Positions 60,352-64,000 of a stretch of DNA of 64,000 bases are shown here, piece by piece; positions within the stretch are counted from its first letter, which is position 1; each line of letters opens with the position of its first letter. The stretch is taken from assembly GCA_023382655.1 (NCBI GenBank), contig JAHDWK010000036.1, positions 1-64,000 on the forward strand, written 5' to 3'. The DNA comes from Anaerolineae bacterium (GTDB lineage: Bacteria; Chloroflexota; Anaerolineae; Promineifilales; Promineifilaceae). The position numbers and the translations under genes are program-made. The notes below the pieces were generated by a model, which made no database searches, was not told where the DNA came from, and saw only the letters and a list, made by a program, of their open reading frames with translations.

Positions 60352-61190
60352 TGACCGACCAGACCGGTTTTAGCGATGTGGCCGTGGGGGTAGATGCCGT
60401 CATTCCGGCACCCAAACAAAGCTGGCTGCACTATTACCTGCCCTCCATCATCATCTTCATCGTCGCCATCGTCACCTGGGAACTCTTCGTGCGTTTGTTC
60501 GGCATCCAGGAATTTCTACTGCCTGCCCCCTCCTCTATTTTTAATTCCCTCAGTGGTAATTGGGAGCAGCTTCTCAAACTGGGCTGGTTCACCACCAAAG
60601 AAGCCATCGGCGGTTTTGCCATTGGGTGCAGTTTGGGCATCCTCGTCGCTCTGGCTACCGCTCGTTGGACCATTGCCACCGAAGCCCTCATGCCCTTTGC
60701 CATCGCTGCCAACTCCGTGCCCATCCTGGCCTTTGCCCCCATCCTCAATAACTGGTTCGGCGTAGACAATCCCCTCTCAAAAATGGCGATTGTGGCCGTC
60801 ATTGTCTTCTTCCCGGTGATGATCAACACCGTGCGCGGCCTCACACTGGTAGACGCCAATGCCCTGGAACTGATGGCCTCTTACGCCGCCAGCCAGTATG
60901 ATGTGCTGTTCCGGCTGCGTGTGCCCAACGCCCTGCCCTACATCTTCAATGCCCTCAAAGTGGCCGCCGCCCTCAGCATGATTGGGGCCATTGTCAGCGA
61001 ATACTTCGGCGGCAATCGTTCGGCGTTGGGCGTCTACATTACGCAAGAGGCGGCCCAATTCCGCTTTGCCAATGCCTGGGCGGCTATCATCCTGGCCTGC
61101 ATTGTGGGCATTACGCTCTATCTCATCGTCCTCACCGTCGAGCGGTTTGCCATTCCCTGGCATCCGTCGGTGCGGGGTGAGAATCGGTAA
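60351..61190 (+). CDS. ABC importer permease 2
   Basis: A 279-residue permease of the same family as permease 1, with about six membrane segments and the EAA-like loop ELMASYAASQYDVLFRLRVPNALPYIF near residues 169-195. It begins at the base where the ATPase stop ends. The last residues are followed directly by the GGTAATCGG repeat. Together with permease 1 it forms a heterodimeric channel. Confidence 0.88.
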   Translation: MTDQTGFSDVAVGVDAVIPAPKQSWLHYYLPSIIIFIVAIVTWELFVRLFGIQEFLLPAPSSIFNSLSGNWEQLLKLGWFTTKEAIGGFAIGCSLGILVALATARWTIATEALMPFAIAANSVPILAFAPILNNWFGVDNPLSKMAIVAVIVFFPVMINTVRGLTLVDANALELMASYAASQYDVLFRLRVPNALPYIFNALKVAAALSMIGAIVSEYFGGNRSALGVYITQEAAQFRFANAWAAIILACIVGITLYLIVLTVERFAIPWHPSVRGENR

Positions 61191-61245
61191 TCGGTTATCG
61201 GTTATCGGTGAACTGACATCGGATTACGGATTACGAAATAGGAGG
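61184..61245. repeat. GGTAATCGGTTATCGG repeat before the binding-protein gene
   Basis: GGTAATCGGTTATCGGTTATCGG, followed by CATCGGATTACGGATTACG. It lies between permease 2 and the binding-protein gene and is similar in order to the repeat in the ABC exporter gene. Confidence 0.6.
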
Positions 61246-61319
61246 TGATGTTATCGGCCGTATCCAACAAACTTTCTAAAATCTGTTTGGCTTATATCAA
61301 TAACTTTTGGAGGAGAGAT

Positions 61320-62486
61320 ATGAAATTTCTAAATTGGAAAACCCTGGCTTTGTTGATTGTCTTGGTGTTGGTGATGGCGGCGTGTGGTGGTGAGGAAACG
61401 GCCGAACCCACTGCCGAACCGGCCGCCGAAAGCGAAGAGCCCGTTGCCGAAGAACCGGCCGCGGACGAATGCGCTGAACTCACCCCTGTTACCATTCAGT
61501 TGCAATGGGTCACGCAGTCTCAGTTTGCCGGTTATTACGCCGCCAAAGAACAGGGCTTCTACGAAGACCAATGCCTGGACGTGACCATCCGTGAAGGCGC
61601 AGTGGAAATTGTGCCGCAGCAAGTAGTAGCCGCTGGTGAAGCCGAATTTGGCGTAGCCTGGGTACCCAAGATGCTGGCCTCTCGCGAACAAGGCGCCGAT
61701 CTGGTAAATATTGGCCAGATTTTCCAGCGCAGTGGCACGCTGCAAGTGGCCTGGGCTGACGCCGGGCTGGAAAGCGTCGAAGATTGGGCCGGTAAGCGCG
61801 TGGGCACCTGGGGTTTTGGCAACGAATGGGAAGTGTTCGCTGCCCTACGCCAGGCCGGCATTGAACCCAACGATCCCGACCAGGTAACGATTGTGCAGCA
61901 ACCGTTTGATATGTCCTTGCTGCTTAACCGCGAAATTGATGTGGCCCAGGCCGAAATTTACAATGAGTACGCCCAACTGTTGGAAGCGACCAACCCGGAC
62001 ACAGGCGACCTGTATCAGCCGGAAGATTTCAAGGTGTTTGACTACAACGACGTGGGTACGGCCATGCTGCAAGACCATGTGTTTGTCCGCGGCGACTGGC
62101 TGGCGGAAGCCGGCAATGAGGATATTGCCGTGCGTTTCCTGCGCGGTACGTTCCAGGGCTGGATGTTCTGCCGTGATAATTTTGATGCGTGCGTGAACAT
62201 TGTGCTGGACAACGGCCCGACGCTCGGTGAAGGGCATATGCGCTGGCAGCTCAATGAGATTAACGCCCTCATCTGGCCGTCACCCAATGGCATTGGGGTG
62301 ATGGATGATGCGCTGTACCAGCAGACGGTAGACATTTCCGTGGACTTTGGCGTGATTACGGCCGTACCCGATGACACGGCCGTGCGCACCGAACTCGCCC
62401 AACAAGCCTTAGAAGGTATCGAAGGGGACACCACCGGGGCCAATTACCAAAAATTGGCTGTTGAAGTGACACCCGGCGGCGAATAG
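61320..62486 (+). CDS. NMT1/THI5-like substrate-binding lipoprotein
   Basis: A 388-residue lipoprotein with signal sequence and lipobox VMAAC near residues 17-21, an acidic Glu/Pro/Ala linker (residues 24-52) and the NMT1/THI5-like binding fold (TIQLQWVTQSQFAGYYAAKEQGFYED, then NIGQIFQRSGTLQVAW). Such proteins bind pyrimidine thiamine precursors, riboflavin (RibY in Chloroflexus) or sulfonates. Which applies here is unknown. Strong TTTTGGAGGAGAGAT supports the start. A terminator follows at 62533. Confidence 0.85.
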   Translation: MKFLNWKTLALLIVLVLVMAACGGEETAEPTAEPAAESEEPVAEEPAADECAELTPVTIQLQWVTQSQFAGYYAAKEQGFYEDQCLDVTIREGAVEIVPQQVVAAGEAEFGVAWVPKMLASREQGADLVNIGQIFQRSGTLQVAWADAGLESVEDWAGKRVGTWGFGNEWEVFAALRQAGIEPNDPDQVTIVQQPFDMSLLLNREIDVAQAEIYNEYAQLLEATNPDTGDLYQPEDFKVFDYNDVGTAMLQDHVFVRGDWLAEAGNEDIAVRFLRGTFQGWMFCRDNFDACVNIVLDNGPTLGEGHMRWQLNEINALIWPSPNGIGVMDDALYQQTVDISVDFGVITAVPDDTAVRTELAQQALEGIEGDTTGANYQKLAVEVTPGGE

Positions 62487-62490
62487 CTGG

Positions 62491-62525
62491 TAATCGGTTA
62501 TCGGTGTTCGGTAATCGGTGATTGA
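62491..62525. repeat. GGTAATCGGTTATCGG repeat after the binding-protein gene
   Basis: GGTAATCGGTTATCGGTG and GGTAATCGGTGATTG words lie just after the stop codon of the importer operon. They are in the GGTAATCGG family. Confidence 0.5.
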
Positions 62526-62532
62526 TAAGTAG

Positions 62533-62563
62533 AAAGCCTCTCGAAATGGTCGAGAGGCTTTTT
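62533..62563 (+). terminator. Terminator of the ABC importer operon
   Basis: AAAGCCTCTCGA (62533-62544) pairs with TCGAGAGGCTTT around AATGG, followed by TTTTT. A standard intrinsic terminator. Confidence 0.85.
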
Positions 62564-62644
62564 ATTATGGTCAGTAGGATACTGACCAGAGAGACCTCGC
62601 GCACCACAACACATCATGCTAGCCGCTAACAACCATTACGGCCG

Positions 62645-63049
62645 TTACCCTTGCACCTTCCCCTCACTTTCAAAAAGCTGATTTAACTGGGTATCGTTGC
62701 TGACCGCCAAAACTTTTTTCCGCACGGCATCATTCCCCACATCCAGACGGTTAAAATGCTCTTTGCCGTCCGCCCCTTTTTGCTTGCGGATGAGCTGCAC
62801 CCGGTCAAACAAATAGGGATGTTTTTCGGCGAATTTGGCTAACCCCAGCGCTTTAGCAACATTGTCGCGCCGGGGCACTTCGCTGCCCCGCTTTATTTTT
62901 GCCTCGTAAATGGGCGTTAGCTCCGGCAGGTGTTCTTCAAAGACCAGTCCAAATTTCTTCTCTTTGGTCAGCCGCGCCGCTTCTTCACGCAGCCGCTCGC
63001 GTAATGCTTTGTCTTCAACCTGGGAAATGAGATCATCAATCGCCGCCAA
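62645..63049 (-). pseudogene. N-terminal stub of a type III restriction-system methylase
   Basis: A 134-residue frame resembling the N-terminal end of type III (Mod) DNA methyltransferases: IDDLISQVEDKALRERLREE near residues 4-23, KKFGLVFEEHLPELTP near 32-47 and KIKRGSEVP. The catalytic motifs (DPPY and FxGxG) are absent and the frame ends after LFESEGKVQG. I read it as the remaining start of a lost or truncated methylase gene. It could instead be a small stand-alone protein that keeps the Mod N-terminal domain. Confidence 0.55.
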
Positions 63050-63149
63050 GCCACTCTACTCCTTTGCTATGGATACACCCTAGTATGCCAGAAAGGGCGC
63101 GAGTTGGCGAAGGAGAGACAGAGATAATTAGGGCAATCGTATATTCCTC

Positions 63150-63270
63150 AATGTGGCAGATAAATCTGCACCAACAGAAGGCAAAGTCGGCCTTCGCCGA
63201 CTGAAACCCAGCCCACGAAGTGCCTGCCCTGAATCTGGTGAAGGGTGGGCTTTGCCCTCTGTAGCCGTGA
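63150..63270. repeat. GTCGGCCTTCGCCGAC palindrome region
   Basis: AAAGTCGGCCTTCGCCGACT is a near-perfect hairpin, followed by AGCCCACGAAGTGCC and GGTGAAGGGTGGGCT forming another. The 63050-63334 gap holds these and no gene. Confidence 0.5.
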
Positions 63271-63334
63271 TTTTAATCGCCGGGAATTGAGTAGGCGATT
63301 GCCCTACAGAGATAATGGCGGACAACGGCCGTAC

Positions 63335-64000
63335 CTACCACGGCAGCGGATTCCCCTTCAAGTCATCATCCCACAAAGCATCAATAGCGGCGACGACGTC
63401 GGCCGGAAGCTGGTTGTTGGCGGCGGCGAAGTTGTCCAGCGCCTGTTCCACCGATTTAGCGCCGGGGATGACGGTGGAGACTTCGGGGCGGGCCAGGGTG
63501 TATTGCAGGGCGGCGTGGGCCAGGGAGACGCCGGGCGGCAGCAAAGCGGCGAACCTCTCCACCAGCGCGCCACGCCGGGCAATGACTTCCGGCGACCAGC
63601 GATCCCGCACATCCTCAAACCGGCTCTGGGCATTGTACCGCCCGGACAGCCAGCCGGAATCGAGCGGCACTTTGACGATCAACCCAACGCCGTTTGCCTG
63701 GGCCAGGGGGAAGGCGGGCGCCGGTTCCTGGTAAAAGGCGTTATACATCACTTCCAGCGCCTGGCTCTGGGTGGTTTGCACGGCCAGTTCCACCTCTTCG
63801 CGCCAGTCCAGCGACACACCATAAGCGCGTATTTTGCCTTCGGCTTTGAGTTTTTCCAGTTCGGCATATTGGGGAGCGGTACGGCCGTCCATCAAGTCCC
63901 GCGGTGGGTTGTGCAGCAGCAGCACATCTATGTAGTCGGTCTGTAAACGGCGCAGGCTCCCTTCCAGCGTGGGGCGCATGTGCGCTACGTCAAAATCCCT
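63335..64000 (-). CDS. Aldo/keto reductase, partial
   Basis: The C-terminal 221 residues of an aldo/keto reductase that continues beyond the window. Visible TIM-barrel motifs are TDYIDVLLLHNPP (barrel strand and His), RAYGVSLDW, MYNAFYQEP, GLIVKVPLDSGWLSG and the NADPH-binding end STVIPGAKSVEQALDN. The catalytic Asp-Tyr-Lys lie in the missing N-terminal part. The substrate is unknown. It reduces or oxidises carbonyls or alcohols with NAD(P)H. Confidence 0.9.
   Translation of the reverse strand, partial: RDFDVAHMRPTLEGSLRRLQTDYIDVLLLHNPPRDLMDGRTAPQYAELEKLKAEGKIRAYGVSLDWREEVELAVQTTQSQALEVMYNAFYQEPAPAFPLAQANGVGLIVKVPLDSGWLSGRYNAQSRFEDVRDRWSPEVIARRGALVERFAALLPPGVSLAHAALQYTLARPEVSTVIPGAKSVEQALDNFAAANNQLPADVVAAIDALWDDDLKGNPLPW

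Noticed and set aside
63128-63325. 65-codon minus-strand frame
   Set aside because: It translates the GTCGGCCTTCGCCGAC palindrome region, a common repeat artefact.
1-64000. tRNA or rRNA genes
   Set aside because: I looked for T-loop GTTCGA contexts with paired stems and for rRNA words and saw none that hold up. A tRNAscan run would be decisive.

Overview
The window reads as part of a chromosome of a Chloroflexota bacterium, probably an Anaerolineae-type lineage. This is inferred from protein style, a complete 14-subunit Nuo set, heterodimeric ABC exporters, NMT1/THI5-type ABC uptake genes and the absence of phage or plasmid backbone genes; there is no rRNA gene to confirm it. The most striking base-level property is a highly iterated palindrome: about 105 copies of ACGGCCGT counted by eye in 64 kb, where about one is expected by chance. 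A second is a set of short intergenic palindromic repeat families, several of which also lie in frame inside conserved proteins.

Layout. 51-689: an unknown gene on the minus strand. 954-14911: promoter and nuoABCDEFGHIJKLM, the proton-pumping NADH:quinone oxidoreductase, with hairpins in most of its gaps. 15041-19744: a leaderless small gene with a C39-like peptidase, a metallophosphoesterase, the broken start of an AtpF-like gene, a molybdopterin oxidoreductase and an exported protein. 19874-21085: a lipoprotein with a recently duplicated META domain (minus strand). 21479-22960: nuoN, displaced 6.5 kb from the rest of nuo. 23042-31131: an unknown protein, a hicB with a nonsense-broken hicA, an AhpD-like selenoprotein candidate (in-frame UGA at the resolving cysteine, with a SECIS-like hairpin), a zinc-ribbon flavoprotein with a membrane partner, a YafQ/RelE-type toxin-antitoxin pair, mutS2 and an intact hicAB pair.

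31185-41835: a DUF2723 membrane protein, a nucleotidyltransferase, a double GNAT protein, a heterodimeric ABC exporter behind a possible attenuation leader, and an ABC-2 exporter pair. 41865-49963: YihY and GlsB membrane proteins, a nucleoside phosphorylase, GNAT, cold-shock protein, response regulator, geranylgeranyl-reductase-like flavoprotein, LMW phosphatase, the RNase P RNA gene rnpB (minus strand), a CBS protein and a dienelactone-hydrolase-like enzyme.

50060-58405: a WYL regulator and the carbamoyl phosphate synthase genes carA and carB. These two are separated by a lipoprotein gene and a 0.6 kb DUF4258/DUF2283 cassette whose insertion duplicated 23 bp of the carB start. A P22-type antirepressor-like gene follows. 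58592-62486: a four-gene ABC importer. 62645-64000: a stub of a type III restriction-system methylase and an aldo/keto reductase that runs off the edge.

Functionally the window combines core metabolism (complex I, pyrimidine/arginine precursor synthesis, RNase P, MutS2) with accessory islands dense in toxin-antitoxin pairs. Repeat insertions mark many gene boundaries. The selenoprotein candidate, the iterated palindrome, the repeat-encoded peptide insertions and the carB-splitting cassette are the observations most worth following up.
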